Translations under genes and position numbers: made by a program | In this document: positions 28,501 to 35,942 of the stretch, piece by piece | How positions within the stretch are numbered: position 1 is the stretch's first letter | How the letters are laid out: each line of letters begins with the position of its first letter | Notes under the pieces: generated by a model | Told to the model about the DNA's origin: nothing | The model's database searches: none | What the model saw: the letters and a program-made list of their open reading frames with translations, nothing else | Assembly (NCBI GenBank): GCA_018819175.1 | Contig: JAHJQQ010000026.1 | Span: 7,268-71,267 of the forward strand | Source: Gammaproteobacteria bacterium | GTDB lineage: Bacteria; Pseudomonadota; Gammaproteobacteria; Thiohalobacterales; Thiohalobacteraceae | DNA length: 64,000 nt | Reading direction: 5' to 3'

Positions 28501-28654
28501 TGACAGTGGCGATATTCACCCAATTGAAATTGATTTCCGGATCGCGTTCGCGCGGTAATGCCAAATAGGAAAGAAAGCCGACCAGCAAAACAACTGCGAA
28601 AGTGACGTTGGCGAAAGGATGATTCGCCAGAAGCTTGGCAAGAAATCCGTTCAT
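25580..28654 (-). CDS. RND efflux pump, inner-membrane permease (AcrB family)
   Basis: The 1024-aa protein has the internal duplication of RND pumps: 12 transmembrane helices and two large periplasmic loops. It begins NGFLAKLLANHPFANVTFAV. The TM4 helix carries MLVDDAVVVVEAI with the Asp pair at residues 405-406. This is the proton-relay signature of drug/hydrophobe exporters (HAE) rather than metal exporters, which have a different arrangement. Motif LARGSRIALLIGIG-type and GIAVNSAIVLIDTANGRRQS segments are seen toward the middle and end. Its start overlaps the adaptor's stop by four bases. A TolC-type partner is not encoded beside it. The substrate is unknown. Confidence 0.93.
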   Translation of the reverse strand: MNGFLAKLLANHPFANVTFAVVLLVGFLSYLALPRERDPEINFNWVNIATVMPGASAEDIERRVTKPLEDAIRTVADIKFIISNSREDVSSILVRFRDIPPTTFDKRVNDLRREVQNKASAELPEEVDDPTILEITTSNGFPTAIVLITGAANDETLRYIARGIKEDIERIPGVDSLFAAGMHDPELQIDFDPQQLQARGLTAIDVANAVNGWFRDTSAGKAQVGTQDWLVRLIGTDSDPEYLANLFISPASDPQAKIPLDSVAKVARGREDPAQLISYAGRFAVMLSVNKKSYTNTLELVAQLDAYIQEKNALLAPQGIKLVLADDQTVPTRVAIEVMERNAVIGLALVILVSWVFLGSRIALLIGIGIPFSLAGTFWVLNMTGFTLNISVLLGVVIALGMLVDDAVVVVEAIYYRMQRGAQGLNAAVDALHEVFAPVTSSVLTTLAAFLPLMLLPGIVGKFMFVIPFVVSLALLISLLEAYWMLPTHVVSLRMDFGKPSRFQARRTRFTHWVRLKYSKLLLYVMRRPKRFLGFALLSFVLAMGAVASGAVRLQFFAFDPIRMFYVNVDMPSGSALTTTLQQLQRVEARVQQHLLPGEARAVTANAGLKFTDTEPLYGDHYGQIMVALMPREPGMRDVPDIVESMRADVMATPGPARISFLQISGGPPLAKPVSVKVRGDDYDELRAAADAVKALIEAVPGARDVTDDDQPGRQELVLKLDPEAVKNAGLNAATVARLLRLHVDGEIVASMRDRGEKLDVRVRAAPENLQDIGELLDDPIALPNGGVTTLAALTQHVTATGKSVIKHYNLRRSITVEADLDKDINDTLAANEEIIANWSKINERYPNVDLDFSGEFDDVQESLDAMLGLFVLGVGLIYLILAAQFHSYWQPMLILATVPLAFTGVTLGLLVSRNPLSLYTLYGVIALAGIAVNSAIVLIDTANGRRQSGMSVLHATVYAARRRVVPILITSMTTIAGLFSLATGIGGKSLIWGPVASSIVWGLGFATTLTLFVVPLLYRQFNR

Positions 28655-29679
28655 GGTTTCAGGCTGATGTCCTGGCCGTCCTGCAACCCGAAACGACCAT
28701 CCAGGATAATCCGTGTATCCACTGGCAGAGCGACCGAAACCGGCCGCCCTTCCTGTGCTTTTTCCAGCACTATGAAGCGAGCCTTATCTTGTTCAGCGAC
28801 AAATACACCCAGCTTGCCGTTACGCCGACTGATCAAATCGGCAGGCAGCAATGACTCCATGGCTTGCCAAACAATACGGCCTTCCGTACCCGGCGCTGCG
28901 CTGTCGCCCATGAATGCCAGGCGTGCCTCTCGGGTACGCGTGGCGGAGTCAATGGCTGGTGAGAGGCGCAGCAGGCGTACCGGGTAATCCTGATGCGGTG
29001 CCGCAAAAGTGATCGCCTCGGCGGATTCCAATAAGACACCATCCTTAGGCTGTACCTGCGCTGCGATCTCTATATGCGCGACATCAATCACCGACAGCAA
29101 CGGCGTTCCCGGCGTGGCAAGTTCGCCCTGCTGCCCTATGCGATCATTGATGATGGCGCGGAACGGTGCTGTTATGCGGCATTTCTCCAGATCGCGGCGC
29201 GCACTGTCGACCTGTATCTGCGCACTGGCCAGCTCAGCCTGCAGGACTGTCAATTCTGTCTCGCGCTGGATCAGAGTATCTTCCGAGGCGAATTTTTTGC
29301 TGAAGAGTTCACGCGCCCGTTTGAGCTGAAACTCGGCCAGCTTGATACGCGCCTGCACCGACTGTAACGCCGCCTGACTTCGTTTCAACGCCAATTCATA
29401 ATCGCGCGGGTCAAGCTGCACCAACAATGCACCTGCCTCAACCACCTCACCCACCTGTACCGGGATTGTCTCGATGACGGCCGTAACTTCCGCGGACAAT
29501 CGACTTTCATTGAGGCTGATCGCTGAAGCGGGCGCCTCGCGTATGGCCTGAACGACCAGATCACCCAAGGGTTGCACACTGACCAGGGTAGTTTGAGTCG
29601 CTACAGCCGCCGAACTGATGCTGCAAATACTTGTGAACAACGCAGTCAGAAACCACCGATGCAGAGAAGGCCTAAACAC
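28651..29679 (-). CDS. RND efflux periplasmic adaptor subunit
   Basis: The 342-aa protein has a signal peptide (WFLTALFTSICSISSAAVATQ). The membrane-fusion-protein pattern follows: a lipoyl half-motif (VEAGALLVQLDPRDYELAL), an alpha-hairpin (about residues 85-165), and the second half (KCRITAPFRAIINDRIGQQG). It is the first gene of a minus-strand operon and overlaps the pump gene by four bases (ATGA). It should bridge the inner-membrane pump to an outer-membrane channel encoded elsewhere. It is only distantly similar to the adaptor at the left edge, so the two systems are not recent duplicates. Confidence 0.9.
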   Translation of the reverse strand: MFRPSLHRWFLTALFTSICSISSAAVATQTTLVSVQPLGDLVVQAIREAPASAISLNESRLSAEVTAVIETIPVQVGEVVEAGALLVQLDPRDYELALKRSQAALQSVQARIKLAEFQLKRARELFSKKFASEDTLIQRETELTVLQAELASAQIQVDSARRDLEKCRITAPFRAIINDRIGQQGELATPGTPLLSVIDVAHIEIAAQVQPKDGVLLESAEAITFAAPHQDYPVRLLRLSPAIDSATRTREARLAFMGDSAAPGTEGRIVWQAMESLLPADLISRRNGKLGVFVAEQDKARFIVLEKAQEGRPVSVALPVDTRIILDGRFGLQDGQDISLKP

Positions 29680-29751
29680 AGGTACTCCAGGGTTTATGGA
29701 TTATGATTGTGCACACTGTACCGGCAGTGGCCGGGAATTTCACCGCTCCGC

Positions 29752-30297
29752 TCACTCGATAGGGCGTTTCGCATACGCGTTGTCGAACAACTGTTCCAAT
29801 CCCGGGTCGACACCGCGTATCCGGTCGATCACGGCCTTGGCCCAATCGAAATACTCCTGACGACGTTCCAGTGGCCAGCCAGCCGGCGGATGATCCGCCA
29901 TATCCCGGAGATTGGCGGTCTTATCCGCCAGCTTCACACGTTTGGCCTGGTCACTGGCCTGGGCGGCATGTTCGATCTGTAGGCGTTTGCGTTCTGCCTT
30001 GGGCAGCGTCTTATCATCACTGACGGCCATGACAATGGCGGCGATATGCGCACCAAACTCCGCGGTCAATTCCTGGGGCTCGGTGTCGGTGTCCTCCAAT
30101 GTGTCATGCAACAGAGCAGCACAGATGATATCGATGTCGGTCACATGCCCTTCATTGCACAGAATACTGGCCAACGCGATGGGATGGTTGATGTAGGGTG
30201 ATGCCGCCACATCCTTGCGCCGCTGATCCTTATGTTTGTCTGCCGCGAAGGCCAATGCCTTGAGTAGCAGCTCCAATTCCGTTTCATTGATTGCCAT
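29752..30297 (-). CDS. Stand-alone HD-domain protein, MESH1/SpoT-hydrolase-like
   Basis: The 181-aa protein starts at 30297, with AGGGGAG six bases upstream; an ATG at 30321 lacks this. It contains the HD-type metal site of the (p)ppGpp hydrolase half of RelA/SpoT proteins: KDQRRKDVAASPYINHPIAL (H38), AALLHDTLEDTDTE (H64-D65 and E68-D69), and KLADKTANLRDM near residue 137. No synthetase, TGS or ACT domain is present, so it resembles the single-domain small alarmone hydrolases (MESH1). It would cleave pyrophosphate from ppGpp or a related nucleotide. It is divergent from the next small gene. Confidence 0.85.
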   Translation of the reverse strand: MAINETELELLLKALAFAADKHKDQRRKDVAASPYINHPIALASILCNEGHVTDIDIICAALLHDTLEDTDTEPQELTAEFGAHIAAIVMAVSDDKTLPKAERKRLQIEHAAQASDQAKRVKLADKTANLRDMADHPPAGWPLERRQEYFDWAKAVIDRIRGVDPGLEQLFDNAYAKRPIE

Positions 30298-30426
30298 GCT
30301 GCTCCCCTGTATCGATGGCATGCCATGCGATCATGCTGGCACTGCCACCAAGCCATCGTCAACCGCTCCAGCATAACCCTTTTGCCGAGTACCTGGATGC
30401 GGTTATGCTAAGGTCTATCAAACCAC

Positions 30427-30575
30427 CTAGGGAGCCTCTGATTAATTTGATCAAGCGAGCAGATGCTAGGCGCAGACGGGCGAAAAAACGGAGTTTACAC
30501 GGCGTAAATGAGTATTTTGAGCCCGGCTGCAACGCAGCAGATGCCGCTTCAGTGAATTAATCAGAGGCTCCCTAG
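30427..30575. repeat. MITE-like repeat, short form, copy 2 (149 bp)
   Basis: It is the same length as the copy at 9055 and differs at only a handful of positions. The ends are CTAGGGAGCCTCTGATTAA and TTAATCAGAGGCTCCCTAG, a near-perfect inverted pair. An extra GGTTCCCTAG follows directly on the right, as if a second right end had been left behind. The element lies between divergent genes, 28 bp from the next start codon. Confidence 0.8.
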
Positions 30576-30602
30576 GGTTCCCTAGCAGTAAAGGAAAAGC
30601 AT

Positions 30603-30827
30603 ATGTCCGACAATTTCATGATCCTCCCCGCGCGCGAATCCACCCGCATTCGCCTGGTCCGCATACCTGATGATATGGAACGGCATGAAGCCTTCCGGCA
30701 CGCCACGGGACTGATCGCGCAAGTGGAAGAATCCAATCCGAAGTATGACTGGGACGACATCGCCTCCCTGCTGGAAGATCATGGCTTCGAGCCGGTTGAC
30801 TTCATATTGGGACCGGCCCTGGATTGA
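30603..30827 (+). CDS. Small conserved-type hypothetical protein
   Basis: This 74-aa acidic soluble protein is preceded by AAGGAAAAG and begins MSDNFMILPARESTRIRLVR. It has no membrane segment, signal peptide or known metal motif. The regular alternation of hydrophobic residues (HEAFRHATGLIAQVEES) and the strong ribosome-binding site argue that it is a real gene. Codon use is like its neighbours. I do not recognise the family. It starts just right of the MITE-like repeat, which may supply its promoter. Confidence 0.65.
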   Translation: MSDNFMILPARESTRIRLVRIPDDMERHEAFRHATGLIAQVEESNPKYDWDDIASLLEDHGFEPVDFILGPALD

Positions 30828-30844
30828 TCCTATAAACCGCATTT

Positions 30845-30975
30845 GCCACGGAATCACACGGAAAAACACCGACAAGATCATAGGCTTCACGCCGGCACCG
30901 CCATCACCCGCAAGGTGGTGAATAGTTGCTACAGGTATGTACCGTGTTTCAGTGTTTTCCGTGTGTTTCCGTGGC
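30845..30975. repeat. Inverted repeat pair of about 25 bp
   Basis: GCCACGGAATCACACGGAAA near 30847 is mirrored by GTGTGTTTCCGTGGC ending about 30975, with about 80 bp between the arms. No ORF is contained. It could be a remnant of a small mobile element or a large stem in an RNA. Confidence 0.5.
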
Positions 30976-31030
30976 TGAAATGATTTTTTAGGTTGATTCC
31001 ATCTGCTGACCACGGGTAAACCAGCGGCAT

Positions 31031-31058
31031 AAAAAACCCCGCCACGAGCAGTGCGGGG
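31031..31058 (-). terminator. Rho-independent terminator of the YdcH-like gene
   Basis: Read on the minus strand, a CCCCGC stem pairs with GCGGGG across a 10-base loop and is followed at once by six Ts. It sits about 30 bases downstream of the YdcH-like stop codon, exactly where that transcript should end. Confidence 0.8.
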
Positions 31059-31089
31059 GCGGGATATCGCAAGCTTAATCGTAGCGCTG

Positions 31090-31353
31090 TCAGGCCTCGC
31101 GCAAGAGCGAATACAACTCATCCTTGAGTTTTGCGCGGCGCTTCTTGAGTGTTTCCGTATAAACATCCGAAGGTGTTTCTATTTCCTCTTCGATGCGGTA
31201 AACCTCATCATCCACCTCCGCATACTCAGTATATTTTTTGGCGAAATGCGCATCATTCATCTTCAGTTCGCGAATACGATCTTTGTACTCCGCGAATTCC
31301 TCTGCCAGCCGATGGTGTTCTCCGTACATTTTCATTACCTCATGTTTGGACAT
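31090..31353 (-). CDS. YdcH family protein (DUF465)
   Basis: This 87-aa highly charged helical protein has the DUF465/YdcH pattern: KMYGEHHRLAEEFAEYKDRI, then MNDAHFAKKYTEYAEVDDEV, then a Lys/Arg-rich helix (TETLKKRRAKLKDELYSLL). It probably forms a short coiled coil. The biological role of the family is poorly defined. It has its own terminator just downstream. The CACTGCTGTCC repeat lies within 20 bp upstream of its start, so its promoter may lie in or next to repeat sequence. Confidence 0.88.
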   Translation of the reverse strand: MSKHEVMKMYGEHHRLAEEFAEYKDRIRELKMNDAHFAKKYTEYAEVDDEVYRIEEEIETPSDVYTETLKKRRAKLKDELYSLLREA

Positions 31354-31727
31354 GCCGATTCACTGCTGTCCCAAAAACTCCCTCTCCCTCCCGGGAGAGG
31401 GTTGGGGAGAGGGGATCAAAATAAAAAACTACTTGAATATTAATCCCCTCATCCTGGCCTTCTCCCGGGAGGGAGAAGGGATTATTCTTTTTTCGCCAAC
31501 AGAGACTTCCATGTCCTCTGTCGTCGTTAAATGAGTCAGCGCCTGCAATTCACAGTGTCACCGAAGCTCGAACGATATATATGTGAGACAGCAGTGATGC
31601 CGATCATTCAAACCTTCCCGATAGAGCGCGAAATCGCCAGTAGAAAGCATACCCACAGCATTACGCACCCGGTGATTTCGGTGCAATGGCCGCACCTGAG
31701 ATATATCAAGTCTCGGCGATTTAATGT
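31354..31727. other. 374-bp intergenic region made largely of repeats
   Basis: It holds a CACTGCTGTCC end (31361), two GGGAGAGGG-type palindromes (about 31379-31414 and 31459-31480) and an inverted GACAGCAGTG end near 31587. No gene is supported. The short ORFs here only read through the repeats. Confidence 0.6.
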
Positions 31728-31991
31728 TTAAGGGCGTAGAGAATTCAGTTCGGAAGCGATGAGATTGCGCTTCAAGTGTGGCGGGAGTTTTTTGATTTCC
31801 GCTTCGCGTTTGCTGGCGGAACTGCGGTTGTGACCGGCTTCCAGGTAGACCACCGGACCGGGCTCACGACCTCGGAAATACTTGGCACCACGCTGCGATG
31901 CGTGCTGCGCGAGGCGACGTTCCATATCCGTGGTAATCCCGGTGTACAGAGAATCATCTGAACACAGGATCATGTAGACCGACCAATTCAT
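31728..31991 (-). CDS. GIY-YIG family endonuclease-like protein (YhbQ/UPF0213 type)
   Basis: From the ATG at 31991 the product is 87 aa and starts MNWSVYMILCSDDSLYTGIT. This is the beta-strand pair of the GIY-YIG domain, with VYM and YTG in place of GIY and YIG. It continues TDMERRLAQHASQRGAKYFR and REAEIKKLPPHLKRNLI, the typical end of the single-domain YhbQ group. The conserved Arg, His and Glu are present. Such proteins are single-domain nuclease folds of unclear cellular role. The longer frame (from 32048) would add 19 residues with no homology pattern. Confidence 0.85.
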   Translation of the reverse strand: MNWSVYMILCSDDSLYTGITTDMERRLAQHASQRGAKYFRGREPGPVVYLEAGHNRSSASKREAEIKKLPPHLKRNLIASELNSLRP

Positions 31992-32063
31992 GACGTCAGT
32001 GCCTGTCCGGCATGCAGGGTGCAAACGCAATCCTGCATGCCGGGACACAATCCACTTTCGCTG

Positions 32064-33494
32064 TTACCAATCCATACGGGTCTGGGAACGGTAATGCGTG
32101 CTCTTGCCCTTTGCGGCCGGGCGTTCGCCGCGTCCTGCGTCGCCGGTTGATGCAGACGGACGTCGGTCGCTATTGGCCGCTGCGCGCGGACGCGAAGGTA
32201 CCGCGCCATAAGGCGAACTACCCGCCGGTTTTGCAAAGGCCGGACGATTACCGTCCTGACGTGGACCACGACCCTGACCTTGCGGACGGTGTGAATAACC
32301 GCGCTGCGGTTTACCGGCCGGACGACCCGCACCACGGCTGGGTTCCGGACGTGTCGGTTCCAGACCTTCGACCACGATACGCTCCAGACGCCGTCCGGTC
32401 AGACGCTCGATGCCGGACAGTTTCCGCCAATCGTCCGGTCCGATCAGCGATACGGCTGTGCCGGTTGCACCGCCACGGCCGGTTCGGCCGATGCGGTGAA
32501 TGTAGTCTTCGGCGACCATGGGCAGATCGAAGTTGATCACATGACTCAGGCCCTTGATGTCCAGACCGCGCGCGGCGACATCGGTGGCGATCAGCAGACG
32601 GAATTGACCACGGCGCATCTGCTCGACCGTACGGCGACGCGCGCCCTGATTCATATCACCGTGCAGCGGGGCGCTGGAATGACCCTGGGATGAAAGCTGT
32701 TTGGCAAGCTCATCGGCACCGCGTTTGGTGGCCGTGAAAATGACCGCCTGAGACAGATCGTCCTGACTGAGGTAATGCCCCAGCAGACGATGCTTATGGC
32801 CAATATTGTCGGCCTGATGCACGCGCTGCTCGATAGAGGCATGCTGCTCGGAATTGGCGGCCAACTGGATGCAGGCAGGATCTTTCAATAGCTGCTTAGC
32901 AATCGACATGACCCGACCTTCGAGGGTCGCCGAGAACAGCAGGGTCTGACGCGTTGCCGGCGTGGCGGCGGCAATGTCGCGCACCGCATCGACAAAGCCC
33001 AGATCCAGCATGCGATCGGCTTCGTCCAACACCAGGAATTCCAGACGCGAAAAATCCAAACGTCCGCGTTCCATGTGATCCATCAACCGTCCCGGTGTCG
33101 CCACCAGCAGATCCAACGGCTGCTGCAGCAATTTCATTTGCGGCGGATACGGCATGCCACCGACGACACTACCGTTGGTGAAACGGCAATATTTACCCAG
33201 CTGGCGGATGTTTTCATTGATCTGCCCCGCCAACTCACGGGTCGGCGTCAGGATCAGCACACGCGGACCGCGGCCCTGCACCTTCGAGGGTGTCAGGAGT
33301 TTTTCCAAGGCCGGCAACACAAAGGCGGCCGTCTTGCCGGTACCGGTCTGCGCCGAGGCCATGAGATCACGACCGGCCAGGATGACCGGAATCGATTCGC
33401 GCTGGATATCAGTTGGCGCAGTAAAACCGCTCGCCTCAATGGCGCGCAGCAGTTGAGCATTCAGATTAAGATTTTCAAACGACACAATAGTCAC
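32064..33494 (-). CDS. rhlE: DEAD-box ATP-dependent RNA helicase (RhlE-like)
   Basis: The 476-aa protein contains all the DEAD-box motifs. They are the Q motif (GFTAPTDIQRESIP), Walker A (ASAQTGTGKTAAF, residues 46-58), PTRELAGQ, TPGRLMDH, DEAD as VLDEADRMLDLGF, SAT as LFSATL, ARGLDIKG, and HRIGRTGRGG. The tail after about residue 370 is Arg/Gly/Pro-rich and probably disordered, as in RhlE proteins that bind RNA non-specifically. It likely unwinds structured RNA in ribosome assembly or decay. The start is the ATG at 33494. The upstream 700 bp hold no gene. Confidence 0.9.
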   Translation of the reverse strand: MTIVSFENLNLNAQLLRAIEASGFTAPTDIQRESIPVILAGRDLMASAQTGTGKTAAFVLPALEKLLTPSKVQGRGPRVLILTPTRELAGQINENIRQLGKYCRFTNGSVVGGMPYPPQMKLLQQPLDLLVATPGRLMDHMERGRLDFSRLEFLVLDEADRMLDLGFVDAVRDIAAATPATRQTLLFSATLEGRVMSIAKQLLKDPACIQLAANSEQHASIEQRVHQADNIGHKHRLLGHYLSQDDLSQAVIFTATKRGADELAKQLSSQGHSSAPLHGDMNQGARRRTVEQMRRGQFRLLIATDVAARGLDIKGLSHVINFDLPMVAEDYIHRIGRTGRGGATGTAVSLIGPDDWRKLSGIERLTGRRLERIVVEGLEPTRPEPSRGAGRPAGKPQRGYSHRPQGQGRGPRQDGNRPAFAKPAGSSPYGAVPSRPRAAANSDRRPSASTGDAGRGERPAAKGKSTHYRSQTRMDW

Positions 33495-34213
33495 CCCGCC
33501 TGCCAGTCCGAGACTGTTCAGGTTCGTTAGGTTTAAGACACAGGAACGTCGGCGGGATTGCGCTGGGCAATCGCGGCACCTGGTTCAGTTAAGGGCTGGT
33601 GTAACTTGGATTACACAGCCCGCACGTTCTAACCAGGAAACCAGCGATGAAACTACAGGAGAGGTCAGGAACGGCTAAGTCCTCCCATAGGAGGAGCACG
33701 CACTATACGCAGTCGCGCATAAAAATGCCAGTGGCTTGACGCTAACGCTATCAATTGGGTCTACGCCACTGCTGTCCCACAAACCCTGTTCTGAAAAAGT
33801 GTAAGGCCCTATATAACGGCGCATTGCAGATGATGAAGTGTTTCCCGGACATGACACAGTTGAGCGGAGCGTCCCTTCTCCCTTTGGGAGAAGGACAGGA
33901 TGAGGGGATAAATAAATCGGCACGTTACGCCGTTTCGGCCCCCTCACCCCAACCCTCTCCCGGAGGGAGAGGGAGTTTATGGGAAGGCGATCATGTAGCC
34001 CGGATGAAGCGAAGCGTAATCCGGGAAATACGCTCTCGTGATCGCCCCGGTCAGGGCGGTGCATCCCCGGATTCCGCTACGCTTCATCCGGGCTACGATG
34101 GCGATGCCGGTCCCGGTGCCTGCTGTCCGGTCTTGTGAAACTTCGTCGTGCCCGTCGTGGAGATACGCCAAACGTTGCCTGCTTACCCACGCGAATCCGC
34201 GTTGAGCCTAAGA
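33495..34213. other. 719-bp gene-free region of repeats
   Basis: It contains a CACTGCTGTCC end (about 33767), two REP-type palindromes (33871-33897 and 33939-33971) and one copy of a 230-bp repeat (33981-34211). The rest, just upstream of the helicase start, probably holds the helicase promoter and 5' leader. Short ORFs here cross repeats and are not supported. Confidence 0.65.
33981..34211. repeat. 230-bp dispersed repeat, copy 1
   Basis: The block begins GGGAAGGCGAT and ends GAATCCGCGTTGAGCCTA. A nearly identical block is at 55847-56080. Inside, GTAGCCCGGATGAAGCG near 33995 is mirrored by CGCTTCATCCGGGCTAC near 34080, an imperfect hairpin of REP type. The right third (CAAACGTTGCCTGCTTACCC) is not palindromic. 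Confidence 0.75.
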
Positions 34214-34660
34214 CTAACGTGGCGCAACCGGCACAGTGCCATGCTGTAGAACGGTCTCCGGCCCGGGATAGACCGCACAGCCATTTCCCTGCGCCCGCCA
34301 GCGCGCCGTTCGGCCTTGGGTATCCGTGATAAAAGTGAACTCACACAGGTATTCATTATAGGAAGGCGGGAAATACGCTCCCGGTAAAACAAAGACCTTG
34401 GAACTGCCATCGTCTCCCGTATAGCTGTGAATGACATCCGGCGACTGATAGCCCTGAACTATATTTCGCTCCGACCACACCCAGGTATAGGCATGTGTGC
34501 CATCACCCAGGTCACGTTCAATGTAGTTGTAGCCAAAGCGCTCGCGCAGCTGCTGAATGTCCCAACCCAGATAACTGTCCATCTCACGCTGAAAGCGCTC
34601 CGTCGATGCACAGCCACCCAGCACCAGGACAAGAAACAGAGGTAGATAAAAAAACCGCAT
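34214..34660 (-). CDS. Hypothetical outer-membrane-type lipoprotein
   Basis: From the ATG at 34660 the product is 148 aa with a lipoprotein signal (MRFFYLPLFLVLVLGGCAS) and a lipobox LGGC. The mature part has FGYNYIERDLGDGTHAYTWV and a Cys near the C-terminus (GNGCAVYPGP). It resembles small proteobacterial lipoproteins of the SmpA/OmlA-like beta-fold size class, but I cannot assign a family. It is monocistronic and its 3' end abuts the repeat block at 33981-34211. Confidence 0.7.
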   Translation of the reverse strand: MRFFYLPLFLVLVLGGCASTERFQREMDSYLGWDIQQLRERFGYNYIERDLGDGTHAYTWVWSERNIVQGYQSPDVIHSYTGDDGSSKVFVLPGAYFPPSYNEYLCEFTFITDTQGRTARWRAQGNGCAVYPGPETVLQHGTVPVAPR

Positions 34661-34776
34661 AGCCTTCGGACACCCCACTCAATAGAAGATTCCGTACCAA
34701 GCGCTGAGTAAGCGTAATCCCTCGCCCCTCGCCCCTCGCCCAACAATAAGTTTCATTAATGTGACAGATAAGCCAC

Positions 34777-34805
34777 TTGATAATAGTACATAAGAAAATT
34801 ACAAT
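34777..34805 (+). promoter_or_regulatory. Sigma-70 promoter candidate for the DUF3579 gene
   Basis: TTGATA at 34777 and TACAAT at 34800 are spaced by 17 bases in an AT-rich stretch 80 bp upstream of the DUF3579 start. Each differs from consensus at one position. It is the best-matching promoter I noticed in the window. Confidence 0.6.
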
Positions 34806-34887
34806 ATACTTACGGTTACAAGAAAAAGAATATACCGCAAGATTCTGTTTTTAATAATTTAATCTTTAAATCCTACTGGAAGTCATC

Positions 34888-35223
34888 ATGCCGTTCAATA
34901 GTCGTTATATCTTCGTGGAGGGCGAAAGCACCTCTGAGGCACAGGTGCGCCCGCACAACTGGGCGGAACGTTTTGCCGGAAATCTGGCCAGTTATGGGGC
35001 CGATCTGCGCCTGCGCTACTCCAATCTCCTGGAACCCGTGGTCTACAACGGCACCCGAAGCCTGCGTATCTGCAAAACCCTGGAGGCCAGCAATCCGGAA
35101 ATGGTGCGCGAGATCCTGGGCTTTGCCGAGCATTTCGGCCTGCCCGTACATGGCATGGCCCCGAAACTGGAAATCAGTCAAGTGGTGAACGTCGACGACA
35201 ATGTCCTGGCCAAGGCCTCCTGA
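34888..35223 (+). CDS. DUF3579 family protein
   Basis: The 111-aa soluble protein has the DUF3579 signature RPHNWAERFAGNLASYGADL followed by LRYSNLLEPVVYNGTRSLRI. The family is found in beta- and gammaproteobacteria. It has no known function and no catalytic motif is visible. A GGAAG ribosome-binding site precedes the ATG and a strong sigma-70-like promoter lies 80 bp upstream. A hairpin with a T-run follows, so it is an independent, probably well expressed, single-gene unit. Confidence 0.85.
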   Translation: MPFNSRYIFVEGESTSEAQVRPHNWAERFAGNLASYGADLRLRYSNLLEPVVYNGTRSLRICKTLEASNPEMVREILGFAEHFGLPVHGMAPKLEISQVVNVDDNVLAKAS

Positions 35224-35250
35224 GTCCGAACCACAGATCACCGCACCCTA

Positions 35251-35274
35251 AAGGGGAGCCTCGGCTCCCCTTTT
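35251..35274. terminator. Bidirectional rho-independent terminator
   Basis: AAGGGGAGCC and GGCTCCCCTT form a ten-base stem with a two-base centre, flanked by A-rich sequence on the left and TTTT on the right. It ends the DUF3579 transcript and, in the other direction, the convergent SprT gene. Confidence 0.88.
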
Positions 35275-35278
35275 CTAT

Positions 35279-35812
35279 TCAGGCCCGATACACCAACGGT
35301 GCTCGACAGTGCCGACAGAGATAAACCCCTTCACCCCTGTGTATCTTGTTATGGCGACGTGACGTGAGCTGATGTTCGCTACAGTTGCACCGGTACAAAA
35401 ACAACCGCTGGCGACGTTGAGGAACGCCGCTCAAGTCAGCACTGAAGGTCGCCTTTGGATCGGCACCCAATGCCTGTGCAATGGCACGCCATTCGGGGCC
35501 GTGCGGGCGCACCTTACGCAGGCCGTGCACTATGTCCGTTATATAATGCGCAACCTCATGCGGTACCGTCTGAGCTAAACCATCATCGAAATACTTTGCG
35601 AATATGTAAGGGTTGTAACGGATCATTCGCGCACCACGCCGCACTCGATACATCCCGGCGGTTCTGCCACTGAGATCGAAACGCACCGAGATCATACCGA
35701 AGGCGCGTTGATAGAGTTGTTCCGCATGCAGCACACAGGCATGCGTAGCGCGAACAACCAGATGACGTTGCGCATCAGTGAGTGGCTGGATTGGCAGATC
35801 AGCATCAGACAT
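35279..35812 (-). CDS. SprT-like zinc metallopeptidase-fold protein
   Basis: The 177-aa protein has the HEVAH zinc motif (H85, E86, H89, in QTVPHEVAHYI) and the SprT-type GPEWRAIAQALGADP that follows. A C-terminal zinc ribbon is formed by YRCNCSEHQL and YLCRHCRAPL. It matches the SprT/SprT-like family in length and order. The family includes proteases acting on DNA-protein crosslinks in eukaryotes; the bacterial role is less clear. It shares its 5' region with the divergent patatin gene and is convergent with DUF3579 over a common terminator. Confidence 0.9.
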   Translation of the reverse strand: MSDADLPIQPLTDAQRHLVVRATHACVLHAEQLYQRAFGMISVRFDLSGRTAGMYRVRRGARMIRYNPYIFAKYFDDGLAQTVPHEVAHYITDIVHGLRKVRPHGPEWRAIAQALGADPKATFSADLSGVPQRRQRLFLYRCNCSEHQLTSRRHNKIHRGEGVYLCRHCRAPLVYRA

Positions 35813-35942
35813 GGCGTTATTATGCCACCATCAGACCACGACGATCGACAGCACGTACACTTCTTGCCGGCATGCTTGCATTGAAACAGGGCGGAGACCA
35901 TCATCGAGCGGTGAATTCCGACTGCAGCGCGACAGCATCGAC

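Noticed and set aside
30582..31166. 194-aa minus-strand ORF across the small hypothetical gene
   Set aside because: It spans an inverted repeat and a terminator and has no ribosome-binding site; the plus-strand gene at 30603 fits better.
33871..33971. Possible CRISPR-like pair of repeats
   Set aside because: There are only two palindromes of a dispersed REP-type family with different spacing, no regular spacers and no cas genes.
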